In this document: positions 1 to 7,310 of the stretch, one piece after another | How the letters are laid out: every line of letters starts with the position of its first letter | Position numbering within the stretch: the first letter of the stretch is position 1 | From: JANLUX01 sp031363705 | GTDB lineage: Bacteria > Bacteroidota > Bacteroidia > AKYH767-A > OLB10 | NCBI GenBank assembly: GCA_031363705.1 | Contig: JANLUX010000371.1 | Span: 1-20,584, forward strand | Direction of reading: 5' to 3' | Length of the DNA: 20,584 bases | Position numbers and translations under genes: made by a program | The notes under the pieces: generated by a model | The model's database searches: none | Told to the model about the DNA's origin: nothing | The model's input: only the letters and a program-made list of their open reading frames with translations

Positions 1-606
1 CCAAAGTATTTCAGAAATAATAACCAACAAGAAATAGAAGCATTTATTTCTAAAAACACTTTTGCTGTGTTGGTAACGTATGACGGGCAAAAACCTGTAG
101 CTACACATTTACCATTGGAACTGGAAACTGCTATCAATGGAGAAAAAGTTTTACGCGGTCATATTGCACGTGGAAATCCTCAATGGCGAAGCTTTGAAAA
201 CAATCATCAGGCACTTGCCATTTTTAGCGGACCACACAGTTATGTTTCTTCTTCGTGGTATAATCATATAAATGTGCCCACATGGAATTATATTGCTGTG
301 CATGTATATGGACAAATCAAAATTCTTACTGAGGAAGAAGTATATGCATCACTGAAAAACCTCATAAATAAATATGAAGTGGTTTCAAAAAATCCTGTTA
401 CAATAGAAGGAATGGGTGATTATGCACGTCAGCAAATAAAAGGGATTGTTGGTTTTGAAATAAGTATTGAAAAAATAGAAGGCAAATGGAAGCTCAGCCA
501 GAATCGCGATAAAAACGATTTTCAAAATATCATTGATGAATTAGAGAAACTGAATGATGCTGATGCAAATGCAATAGCTGAAGAAATGAAGAAGCTGAAA
601 AAATAA
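1..606 (+). CDS. paiB: PaiB-like FMN-binding protein (5' end outside window)
   Basis: The reading frame is open from base 1, so the gene begins just upstream. The visible 201 residues start with PKYFRNNNQQEIEAFI, which fits the usual PaiB N-terminus after about three residues, so nearly the whole protein is here. A GTG at 67 is in frame but would cut off this conserved start. Family-typical stretches are VTYDGQKPVATHLPL, GHIARGNPQW, GPHSYVSSSWY and VPTWNY, which belong to the split-barrel flavin-binding fold. In Bacillus, PaiB is described as a negative regulator of sporulation and protease genes. In Bacteroidota the role is unknown and it may be a flavin- or heme-binding enzyme. The family call is firm, the cellular role is not. 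It converges with the gene at 699-1415, with 92 bp between the stops and no clear terminator hairpin. Confidence 0.85.
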   Translation, partial: PKYFRNNNQQEIEAFISKNTFAVLVTYDGQKPVATHLPLELETAINGEKVLRGHIARGNPQWRSFENNHQALAIFSGPHSYVSSSWYNHINVPTWNYIAVHVYGQIKILTEEEVYASLKNLINKYEVVSKNPVTIEGMGDYARQQIKGIVGFEISIEKIEGKWKLSQNRDKNDFQNIIDELEKLNDADANAIAEEMKKLKK

Positions 607-698
607 TCATTCATTATATTAAAGCATCCGGTATTAAATTAATTATTTTAAGCAAAGCCATTTAACTAATTTTAAGGATAAGAATCTTTACCCAATCT

Positions 699-1415
699 TT
701 ACGCCTGCGTACTGATATATTTAACCAGCGTTCGCTTGGCTAAAGGAAGCAGTGTATCATCAATCGGTAAAACCAAATCTGTTTCAACAACATAGGTTGC
801 AGGGTTTGGAAAATTTTTGTTGAACAACAATAAGTCACGCTTTATATTCTCGTAAGTGTTGTTCAGGGTTTTTTCATAAGAAGCAATGTATTGCATGCTG
901 ATGCCGCGGTAACGTTCAGTGCTTTGCTCAAAAATGGTAATCTGGTATTCGTATATTCTTGTTTCGTTCAGATGACCGCTTTTTAACATTAAATAACCTG
1001 CATCAAAATTTAGCGGCATAATTCCAACAGGAAAAATATTAATCTTGGATTCAATAAAATCGTAAATCTTTTTTCCTTCACTCAAATGTTTCTGAAACTG
1101 TGGTATGCTGAATTCAATGATTGACTGTAACTCCTGCATCAGCTTGTCGTCTTCACATAGCTTTTCATAAACAAGCTTGAAATTATTCAGATCAGTTTGT
1201 GTGAGTTTCTCAGGAAAACTATCTAACAGATTTTTTTTGTTTTCCTTCAATGCCACTAAGTTGCGGTAGTGATTTACCAATTCGCTTAATGCTGGATAGA
1301 GGCGTACTTCTTCAAATTGCTCACTCACATGTTGCAGATACGCAAGCAACACATACCGTTTGTATTCTAAATCAATGTGTTTTTCAGTAATCCAGTTTTC
1401 ACTCAGCTTATCCAT
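699..1415 (-). CDS. Conserved-looking protein of unknown function, 238 aa
   Basis: I do not recognise this family. The protein has no signal peptide or membrane segment and is rich in charged residues and predicted helices, with many Lys/Glu/Leu heptad-like stretches in the first 130 residues, so it is probably cytosolic. A more compact, mixed segment around residues 128-150 (NIFPVGIMPLNFDAGYLML) and a C-terminal part (residues 205-232) could form a beta-containing core. The ATG start at 1415 gives the full frame, and the first residues (MDKLSENWITEKHIDLEYKR) look like a genuine cytosolic start. It is transcribed alone, away from ompA-like 1684 and toward paiB. No strong -7 box is visible upstream. 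Codon use looks like its neighbours. Confidence 0.7.
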   Translation of the reverse strand: MDKLSENWITEKHIDLEYKRYVLLAYLQHVSEQFEEVRLYPALSELVNHYRNLVALKENKKNLLDSFPEKLTQTDLNNFKLVYEKLCEDDKLMQELQSIIEFSIPQFQKHLSEGKKIYDFIESKINIFPVGIMPLNFDAGYLMLKSGHLNETRIYEYQITIFEQSTERYRGISMQYIASYEKTLNNTYENIKRDLLLFNKNFPNPATYVVETDLVLPIDDTLLPLAKRTLVKYISTQA

Positions 1416-1457
1416 ATGCTTTTAAAATTATCGAATAATGGTATTTGTGAAATCACC

Positions 1458-1523
1458 GAATTACGAATTAAAAACGAATGTACGAATGGCGCTGATTCGC
1501 ATATTCTTAAGGATTCGTAATTC
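1458..1523. repeat. Short inverted repeat rich in ACGAAT/ATTCGT
   Basis: The arm gaattacgaat at 1458-1468 has its exact reverse complement at 1513-1523 (11 bp). Two more acgaat copies lie at 1474 and 1482, and cgaat/attcg pair inside the loop. The block lies in the 268-bp gap between the divergent genes at 1415 and 1684. It looks like a degenerate interspersed repeat or a folded regulatory segment; there is no coding signal in it. The 78-codon open frame through this gap is low-complexity and not credible as a gene. Confidence 0.45.
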
Positions 1524-1654
1524 AATGATGCTATATTCATTTAGACAATTTTATTCCTTTTTAGTTTATTATATCAATATTTCTCAATTATGTTTCAACA
1601 AATTTCTGTTAAATATTACATTCATACAAGTCAATCTGCCTGTTTCCCTATCGC

Positions 1655-1662
1655 TATCTTTA
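1655..1662 (+). promoter_or_regulatory. Possible Bacteroidota -7 box for the OmpA-like gene
   Basis: TATCTTTA matches the TAnnTTTG consensus with one mismatch at the last base. It ends 21 bp before the ATG at 1684, the same spacing as the better boxes at 2711 and 10911. No convincing -33 TTG is visible. Confidence 0.35.
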
Positions 1663-1683
1663 TGCCAATCTTAAAATCAGAAA

Positions 1684-2682
1684 ATGAAAAAAATATTGTT
1701 TTACCTCGCAATAATCCTTTTTGTAACCTCCTGCATTCCGGCACGTCAGTATAATGAGCTGAAATCTAATAAATCCAGGTGCGAAGAAGAAGTAGAAAAG
1801 CTCAGAGCCGCAAATCTGGAAATGACAACGCGAACTAAAGAATTGAATGAACAGGTTGAACAGGACCGGAAAAATATTGATAAGCTGAAACAGGATACAA
1901 CTAGTTTGGGAACTGATATAAGGAGAATGAATGCGCTCTATAGCTCGCTTACTAATTCTTATGACAAGCTGAACAACAACAATGAAAAATTATTAGCTGG
2001 CAGCCAGAGTGAAACAAAAAAAGTAATTAAGCAATTGCAGATGACACAGGAGGAATTGCAAAAAAAAGAAGATGCATTAAAACAACTTGAACGCGATCTG
2101 AATGCCAAACAATCTAATTTGAATGATCTAAGCTCAACACTGAAATCCAGAGAAGAAAAACTGGCTGAGCTTCAACAGATACTTGCCAGCAAAGATTCAT
2201 CCGTTGCTGCACTTAAGAGAACAGTGAGCGATGCCTTAAAAGGTTTTACCGGTAACGGGTTAACAGTGGAACAAAAAAATGGCAAAGTTTATGTTTCAAT
2301 GGAAGAACGTTTGCTTTTTGCATCAGGAAGCACGGTGGTTGATCAATCAGGAATGGAAGCATTAAAAAAATTAGCTAAAGTTTTAGAAAATAATCCTGAC
2401 ATTAATGTGTTGATTGAAGGACACACGGATAATGTGCCGATGAAAGGAACAGGAGAAGTAAAAGATAACTGGGATCTGAGTGTTATGCGTGCAACGTCTG
2501 TGGTTAAGATTATTACCAGCAACAGTAAAGTAAACCCTATGCGGTTGACTGCTGCAGGCCGTGGTGAGTTTGCTCCCATTGGACCCAATTCAACTGCTGA
2601 TACACGCAAAAAAAACCGCAGGATAGAAATTATTTTAACTCCCAAGCTTGATGAAATTTTTAAAGTGATTGAGACGAATTGA
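1684..2682 (+). CDS. OmpA-family coiled-coil lipoprotein
   Basis: A 332-aa envelope protein predicted to tie the outer membrane to peptidoglycan. Residues 1-17 are a lipoprotein signal peptide with lipobox VTSC (Cys17 lipidated). Residues about 25-180 are a long charged coiled coil (repeated KQLE, EELQKK, SREEKLAEL patterns). Residues about 190-320 are an OmpA/MotB C-terminal domain: LIEGHTDN (Asp249), SVMRA (Arg269) and KNRRIEI. The Asp and Arg correspond to the diaminopimelate-binding pair of OmpA domains. There is no beta-barrel, so it is Pal/MotB-like rather than a porin. The ATG at 1684 is the only start that keeps the signal peptide. It is followed by an independent promoter box at 2711, so it is probably a single transcription unit. 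Confidence 0.9.
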   Translation: MKKILFYLAIILFVTSCIPARQYNELKSNKSRCEEEVEKLRAANLEMTTRTKELNEQVEQDRKNIDKLKQDTTSLGTDIRRMNALYSSLTNSYDKLNNNNEKLLAGSQSETKKVIKQLQMTQEELQKKEDALKQLERDLNAKQSNLNDLSSTLKSREEKLAELQQILASKDSSVAALKRTVSDALKGFTGNGLTVEQKNGKVYVSMEERLLFASGSTVVDQSGMEALKKLAKVLENNPDINVLIEGHTDNVPMKGTGEVKDNWDLSVMRATSVVKIITSNSKVNPMRLTAAGRGEFAPIGPNSTADTRKKNRRIEIILTPKLDEIFKVIETN

Positions 2683-2710
2683 TAATTAAATATTTTCATA
2701 CGACTTTCTT

Positions 2711-2718
2711 TATCTTTG
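2711..2718 (+). promoter_or_regulatory. -7 box (TAnnTTTG) of the toxin-antitoxin-type pair
   Basis: TATCTTTG is a perfect match to the Bacteroidota -7 consensus TAnnTTTG. It ends 19 bp before the DUF433 start at 2738, leaving a leader of roughly 10-15 nt. The -33 TTG is not evident at the usual spacing. Confidence 0.5.
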
Positions 2719-2737
2719 GTATTCATAATTTAATACA

Positions 2738-2971
2738 ATGCAAAATCTATTAGAAAGGATTACAATAGACAATCAGCTTTTAAATGGAAAGCCCGCAATT
2801 AGGGGTAAAAGAATTTCCGTTCAAACCATTCTGGAATTTTTAAGTGCAGGAGAATCACATGAGGAAATCTTAAATCAATATCCATCACTCGAAGACGATG
2901 ATATTAAAGCTTGTTTACAATTTGCAATTGAATTAATGAACCGTAATTACACATTTAAATCTGTTGCATAA
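2738..2971 (+). CDS. DUF433 antitoxin-like protein
   Basis: A 77-aa protein that matches the DUF433 pattern: NGKPAIRGKRISVQTILEFL, then GESHEEILNQYPSL and DIKACLQFA. DUF433 proteins carry a small winged-helix-like DNA-binding fold and are regularly encoded directly before DUF5615 PIN-like proteins; the pair is regarded as a VapBC-like type II toxin-antitoxin system. The expected role is to bind and neutralise the downstream protein and to repress the operon. It has its own -7 box just upstream, and its TAA stop directly abuts the start codon of the partner. Family and pairing are clear; antitoxin activity is inferred. Confidence 0.85.
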   Translation: MQNLLERITIDNQLLNGKPAIRGKRISVQTILEFLSAGESHEEILNQYPSLEDDDIKACLQFAIELMNRNYTFKSVA

Positions 2972-3313
2972 TTGGTACGGTTTTTAATTGATGCTAACCT
3001 TCCTTACAAATTAAAAATTTGGAATTCTTCTGAATATATTCACCTCAACAAGATTGACGATACCTGGATAGATGACAAAATATGGAGCTATGCAATAGAT
3101 AAAAATTTGACCATTATTACTAAGGATTCAGATTTTTCATTAAGAATTGCATTGGCGAAATCTCCTCCAAAAGTCATTCATTTAAGAATTGGAAATATGA
3201 AATTTAGTGAGTTGGAATTGTTTCTTGATAAAGTATGGGCTGACGTATTAAAGTTGAATCAAGGATATAAACTTGTAAATGTTTATCTGAACTTCATTGA
3301 AGCAATTAACTGA
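2972..3313 (+). CDS. DUF5615 PIN-like toxin-type protein
   Basis: A 113-aa PIN-like protein, the expected ribonuclease-type partner of DUF433. The N-terminus RFLIDANLP holds the first acidic residue (Asp7). TIITKDSDF supplies Asp52 and Asp54, and KVIHLRIGN is the conserved strand after it. These match the acidic residues of PIN-like folds that bind metal for RNA cleavage. The start is TTG at 2972, immediately after the TAA of the DUF433 gene, with no base between; no ATG lies near enough to give a complete first strand. Zero spacing and a weak start suggest translational coupling that keeps it below the antitoxin. The C-terminus (LNFIEAIN) is complete, so nothing suggests decay. Toxic activity is not proven by sequence. 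Confidence 0.85.
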   Translation: MVRFLIDANLPYKLKIWNSSEYIHLNKIDDTWIDDKIWSYAIDKNLTIITKDSDFSLRIALAKSPPKVIHLRIGNMKFSELELFLDKVWADVLKLNQGYKLVNVYLNFIEAIN

Positions 3314-3339
3314 TACTTATGAAATGAAATATATTTTAT

Positions 3340-4434
3340 ATGAGAATTACAATGCGCATTAAATTTATTCTTTTCATTACTATTTTTCTTTTGGCAAATC
3401 GATTTGCTTCAGCGCAATTTGTTCAGGCTTATGAAGATTTCAGAAAATATTTTTATGTATTTGAAAACGGAATGCCGCACCAATTAGAATCGCAAGCGGT
3501 GAAAGATTATGTGGTAAGCAGTGAATCGGTAGTGTATGTTGACAATGCAACAAACCTGAAAGGATATTATCACGGAGAAAAATTTGATTTGGGTGAAGGA
3601 AACAATTTGCAGTTTAAAAGTTCAAGGAAACTTATTACCTATCAACGAGACCAGGCGCTTTATGTTTTTGATAATGGTAAATCAAAACGGCTGACTTCTT
3701 TTTTAAAAGAGTATGTTTTAGGAGATGAAATTGTTATTTTCAAAGAAGACAATCTTGATATTTTAAAAGCTTATTATAACGGACAGATTTATGAGCTTGA
3801 ATACACATTAGTAAGTAAGTTAGGAAACTATAAAGTAGGAGACAATGCTGTTGCTTTTATTAACGGCTCGCATTATTTTAAAGTTTTTACAAATGGAGAA
3901 TTACTTGAACTTGAACAATGGGAACCGAAGGATTTTGTTTGTGGAAGAGATATGGTTGCTTATGTGGATGGATCAACACAAACACTGAAGCTTTACAAAA
4001 ACGGAAAAGTATTGACGCTGGAAAACTTTCCTCCTCTATCCATGCAAATGGGTGATAGTGTGTTTGCTTATGTGAGTGATGAAAATGCTTTTAAGGTTTA
4101 CACCAATGGAAAATTGCTGAAGGTTGAATCTTACGTTCCCGATTCATATACTGTGAAAGATAACATCTGCGCTTTTTTTACAGAGAACAAACTGCAAATT
4201 ATGTTTCAGGGAACAAGGTTTGAGCTGGAAAATTTCAATCCTAAATCCTATCAGATCAGCGGAAGCAATATTGCATGGTTAGATAATTCAGGCAGGCTGA
4301 AAATGTTTGACAATGGAAAAATAAAGACTGTGACTACAGATATTGTAAGCACTTATACTTTAAATGGTGATGTGCTTAAATATACTGGTGGTGATGGATA
4401 TATACATATCTATTATAAAGGAAAAAATTTTTGA
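3340..4434 (+). CDS. Secreted repeat protein, probable beta-propeller, unknown function
   Basis: A 364-aa exported protein. A signal peptide covers about residues 1-25 (cleavage at FASA|QF); a second ATG at 3352 would give a tighter signal peptide and is an equally good start. The rest consists of about nine imperfect units of roughly 35-43 residues, each ending in an aromatic-x-Asn-Gly turn followed by a strand such as LE: FENGMPHQLE, FDNGKSKRLT, YNGQIYELEY, FTNGELLELE, YKNGKVLTLE, YTNGKLLKVE, FDNGKIKTVT. Between them lie strands like VVYVD, VAFING, VAYVDG and CAFFTE. This periodicity fits a beta-propeller or beta-solenoid in the periplasm or on the surface. No enzyme motif is visible. It lies 26 bp after the toxin gene and shortly before the barrel gene at 4521, so it may be co-transcribed with the barrel. 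Confidence 0.7.
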   Translation: MRITMRIKFILFITIFLLANRFASAQFVQAYEDFRKYFYVFENGMPHQLESQAVKDYVVSSESVVYVDNATNLKGYYHGEKFDLGEGNNLQFKSSRKLITYQRDQALYVFDNGKSKRLTSFLKEYVLGDEIVIFKEDNLDILKAYYNGQIYELEYTLVSKLGNYKVGDNAVAFINGSHYFKVFTNGELLELEQWEPKDFVCGRDMVAYVDGSTQTLKLYKNGKVLTLENFPPLSMQMGDSVFAYVSDENAFKVYTNGKLLKVESYVPDSYTVKDNICAFFTENKLQIMFQGTRFELENFNPKSYQISGSNIAWLDNSGRLKMFDNGKIKTVTTDIVSTYTLNGDVLKYTGGDGYIHIYYKGKNF

Positions 4435-4475
4435 TATTGATTATCGTATAAAATATTATGGGAGATAAATTTTAT

Positions 4476-4544
4476 AGAGATGCTTCGTACCTCAGCATGA
4501 CAAGACTCGCACAATTTGTCATGCTGGGACGCGAAGCATATCTT
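4476..4544. repeat. REP-like interspersed palindrome spanning the start of the barrel gene
   Basis: The left arm 4476-4503 and right arm 4517-4544 are reverse complements at 23 of 28 positions around a 13-nt loop. The ends read agagatgcttcg and cgaagcatatct, the centre agcatgacaa / ttgtcatgct. This resembles the dispersed TTGTCATGCTGAG...CGAAGCATCT palindromes that I know from Bacteroidota and other genomes. It lies in frame across the 5' end of the following gene and contains two of its three possible ATG starts (4497 and 4521). Confidence 0.7.
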
Positions 4545-6137
4545 ATTTTACTCACAATTACTTTTTTCTTTCTAACCAATACTTCTAAAGCCCAGGAATA
4601 TTTTCTTCCTCTTAGCAACGAAATGAATTTAAAGTATGAGCCATTTCTGCAAAGAGTAACTTTAGAAAATGTTCACACTTCGGTTAAACCGTGGCTAAGC
4701 AAAGATCTGATGGCAAACACTCCGTTTGATTCTTTAAGCAATCCTGTTTTAAAAGATAAAAAATTTAATAAAACTTTAATTGGCAGAAAGCTTTTCAAGG
4801 AACATCTTATACAGGTGAATGATGATGATGTAGTGCTGCACCTCGATCATGTTTTTGAATACAGTGGAGGGAGAGAGCAGGGAACCGTTGATAAAAACAT
4901 TTATACCAATCAACGCGGAGTATGGATAGGCGGAACATTTGGAAAACGATTTTCATTTGATGCAACATTTTATGAAAACCTGGCTATGTTTCCTTCTTAT
5001 GTTGATTCATTTGTAAAAAAAACAAGTGTAGCACCGGGACAGGGACGTGTTAAAAAAGCAACTGATAGTTATGACTTTGCAATGTCAACCGGCACGATCA
5101 GTTATGCTTTAAGAAAACATTTTACATTCCAGGCAGGTCAGGACCGGAATTTTATCGGGGATGGTTATCGTTCTTTACTGTTAAGTGATAACTCAACACC
5201 TTATCCTTTTTTAAAAATCATCACTGACTTCTGGCATATCCGTTATGTAAATTTATATACCGTGATGCAGGATCTTGAAAACGGAAATGGGGCTGACGCA
5301 CATCCGTTTCGCAGAAAGTATGGTTCGTTCCATTATCTCGATCTCAACATTGGTAAACATGTAACTTTTGGTGTGATGGAAGCTGTTATATGGCATGCTG
5401 ATTCTGCATCAGGAGCACGTGGCTATGATATCAACTATCTTAATCCGTTTATTTTTTTCCGTCCTGTTGAATACAATATTGGTTCACCGGATAATGTATT
5501 GCTTGGCATTAACGGAAAATTAAAAATTAACAGTCGCAATATTTTATATGCTCAACTTATGTTGGATGAGTTTGTACTTCGTCATGTAGTAAAAGGAGAT
5601 GGATGGTGGGCAAATAAACATGGTTTACAGGGAGGATTCAAATCTTATAATTTATTCGGGATAAAAAACTTTCATTTTCAAACCGAATTTAATTATGTAA
5701 GACCTTATACTTACCAGCATCGGGAAACACTTGGAAATTATGCGCACTTCAGGCAGCCACTTGCACATCCGCTTGGCGCAAATTTCTGGGAGTCAGTTAA
5801 TTTTATTTATTACTCCTGGAAAAAAGTGGATGTAGTTGCACGACTGAGTTACGCAACATTCGGTACTGACACGGGAGGAGTAAACTTCGGGCAAAATGTG
5901 TATCTCAGTTATAATGAGCATTATCAGGAATTCAACAACACTGTGGGGCAGGGATTAGAAAACACTTTGATAATTGCAAACCTCAAAATCGGTTATGTGA
6001 TAAACCCGGTTACAGCTCTCCGGGTATTTGTGGATGTGACAGCACGTCAGCAAAAAAACATATTCCAAACAAAAAACGCATTGGTTTTTCAGGGTGGGAT
6101 TAAAACACATTTATTCAACCGGTATTATGATTTTTAG
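4521..6137 (+). CDS. Outer-membrane beta-barrel protein, Wzi/RemB-like
   Basis: A large exported protein (538 aa from this start). From ATG 4521, MLGREAYLILLTITFFFLTN followed by TSKAQ is a clean signal peptide with cleavage at KA|Q. ATGs at 4497 and 4458 are in frame but add 8 or 21 residues that merely translate the palindrome at 4476-4544. The mature part alternates aromatic and polar residues as in beta-barrels and has stretches typical of the Wzi/RemB-like family: GQDRNFIGDGYRSLLLSD, YPFLKIITDFWHIRY, INYLNPFIFFRPVEY, FNYVRPYTY, HPLGANFWE. It ends with an aromatic residue (YYDF) as barrels do. Wzi anchors capsule in enterobacteria, and RemB is linked to gliding in Flavobacterium. Here the closeness to the WecA-type transferase fits a role with surface glycan. 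Barrel: fairly sure. Exact role: unknown. Confidence 0.7.
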   Translation: MLGREAYLILLTITFFFLTNTSKAQEYFLPLSNEMNLKYEPFLQRVTLENVHTSVKPWLSKDLMANTPFDSLSNPVLKDKKFNKTLIGRKLFKEHLIQVNDDDVVLHLDHVFEYSGGREQGTVDKNIYTNQRGVWIGGTFGKRFSFDATFYENLAMFPSYVDSFVKKTSVAPGQGRVKKATDSYDFAMSTGTISYALRKHFTFQAGQDRNFIGDGYRSLLLSDNSTPYPFLKIITDFWHIRYVNLYTVMQDLENGNGADAHPFRRKYGSFHYLDLNIGKHVTFGVMEAVIWHADSASGARGYDINYLNPFIFFRPVEYNIGSPDNVLLGINGKLKINSRNILYAQLMLDEFVLRHVVKGDGWWANKHGLQGGFKSYNLFGIKNFHFQTEFNYVRPYTYQHRETLGNYAHFRQPLAHPLGANFWESVNFIYYSWKKVDVVARLSYATFGTDTGGVNFGQNVYLSYNEHYQEFNNTVGQGLENTLIIANLKIGYVINPVTALRVFVDVTARQQKNIFQTKNALVFQGGIKTHLFNRYYDF

Positions 6138-6178
6138 AATAAACACCTCAAACAAGAAATCACTCACGATGAAATACG

Positions 6179-6186
6179 TAGCTTTG
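6179..6186 (+). promoter_or_regulatory. -7 box upstream of the WecA-type gene
   Basis: TAGCTTTG is a perfect TAnnTTTG match in the 112-bp gap between the barrel gene and the transferase. It would give a leader of about 55 nt before the ATG at 6250. The -33 element is not evident, so this is moderate evidence. Confidence 0.4.
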
Positions 6187-6249
6187 ACCAAAATTTATTC
6201 TTACTTCGTGCTTTTTGCATAGTAACTTACTCCCAAACAATAGTTTCTA

Positions 6250-7308
6250 ATGCTCAATATTACTCTTGCCAGTATAACAGCTTTTGCAATTACCTTTCTT
6301 GCAATTCCCTCTATTATCCGTGTATCTATTATTAAAAATCTTTTTGATGAACCAGATGAACGCAAAGCACATGCTTCCAGCATACCGACTTTAGGAGGGC
6401 TTGCCATTTTTGCAGGTGTTGTTTTCTCTTACACCTTCTGGTCGGCAGGACTTGATTATACCGGCACCCAATACATTATAGCTGCCATCATTGTTATGTT
6501 TTTTATTGGTATCAAAGATGATATTGTACACTTAACCGCGCATAAAAAATTATACGGACAGATTCTGGCAGCTATCATTATTACTTTTTTTGCCAATATC
6601 CGCATCACCAGTATGTATGGAATTTTAGGCATCACTCAAATCCCTTATTGGTTCAGTGTAACGCTTACTGTTTTCACCATACTTGTAATTATCAACGCTT
6701 ATAACCTGATTGATGGTATTGATGGTTTGGCAGGTGGAATTGGCGCCATCGCTTCGTTTACTTTCGGGCTTTGGTTTTATAATTACAACCAGCTGTCACT
6801 TTGCATTCTCTCATTTACTTTGTTCAGTGCCTTGCTTGCATTCCTGGTTTACAATTTTTCTCCTGCAAATATTTTTATGGGAGACACAGGCTCACTGGTT
6901 GTCGGTCTTATCCTCTCCATACTCACCATTAATTTTATTGAGTTAAGCTATGAAGCAATGCCTTATGCGTTTCCTTACCGTTCCAGTCCGGCAATGGCCA
7001 TTGCTATTTTAATTTATCCGTTAACTGATACCCTTCGGGTATTTATTATCCGGCTTATGAAAAAGCGTTCGCCATTTTCTGCTGATAGAAATCACCTGCA
7101 TCATTTTCTTATTGACCGTGGGTTAACTCATCGTGAAGCTTCACTGACTCTGTATCTTATAAATATTGTTTTCATCATGCTGGCTTTGCTCCTTAGAAAC
7201 ATTAGCAGTCTTTCCTTAATGTTTATACTTATAGGGATGGGAGCATTGCTGAGTATAGTGCCTTTTGTTTTTCGACCGATGCACCAAAAGCAGGTTACTT
7301 CCTCGTGA
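6250..7308 (+). CDS. wecA: Undecaprenyl-phosphate GlcNAc-1-phosphate transferase, WecA/TagO type
   Basis: A 352-aa polytopic inner-membrane enzyme of the MraY/WecA superfamily. It moves a UDP-bound N-acetylhexosamine-1-phosphate to undecaprenyl phosphate, the first step of O-antigen, teichoic-acid-like or other lipid-linked glycans. Visible motifs: RKAHASSIPTLGG (38-50), the Mg-binding IKDD (Asp90-Asp91), NAYNLIDGIDGLAGG (149-163, catalytic Asp region), FMGDTGSLVVG (209-219), and DRNHLHHFLIDRG (279-291). The last carries the HxHH-type motif that marks WecA/TagO and is absent from MraY. About ten hydrophobic segments separate them and the length is normal. The actual sugar could be GlcNAc or another HexNAc. 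The stop lies 2 bp from the stop of the convergent tsaB, and no terminator hairpin separates them. Confidence 0.9.
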   Translation: MLNITLASITAFAITFLAIPSIIRVSIIKNLFDEPDERKAHASSIPTLGGLAIFAGVVFSYTFWSAGLDYTGTQYIIAAIIVMFFIGIKDDIVHLTAHKKLYGQILAAIIITFFANIRITSMYGILGITQIPYWFSVTLTVFTILVIINAYNLIDGIDGLAGGIGAIASFTFGLWFYNYNQLSLCILSFTLFSALLAFLVYNFSPANIFMGDTGSLVVGLILSILTINFIELSYEAMPYAFPYRSSPAMAIAILIYPLTDTLRVFIIRLMKKRSPFSADRNHLHHFLIDRGLTHREASLTLYLINIVFIMLALLLRNISSLSLMFILIGMGALLSIVPFVFRPMHQKQVTSS

Positions 7309-7310
7309 AG

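Noticed and set aside
680..702. Direct repeat aatctttac twice near the 3' end of the 699 gene
   Set aside because: Two 9-bp copies in AT-rich DNA are expected by chance and have no further context.
1438..1674. 78-codon + strand open frame before the OmpA-like gene
   Set aside because: It runs through the inverted repeat and AT-rich promoter region, has low-complexity Leu/Ser/Phe composition and no domain pattern; judged non-coding.
2343..2726. 127-codon - strand frame opposite the OmpA domain
   Set aside because: It is antisense to the conserved OmpA C-terminal codons and has no protein-like pattern of its own.
4458..4520. Longer start of the barrel gene from ATG 4458
   Set aside because: The extra 21 residues are largely a translation of the palindrome arm and would put a long non-hydrophobic stretch before the signal peptide; ATG 4521 gives a normal one. 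It cannot be fully excluded.
6170..6223. 17-codon frame MKYVALTKIYSYFVLFA upstream of the WecA-type gene
   Set aside because: It looks like a truncated signal peptide but overlaps the perfect -7 box at 6179 and ends at once; too short to support as a gene.
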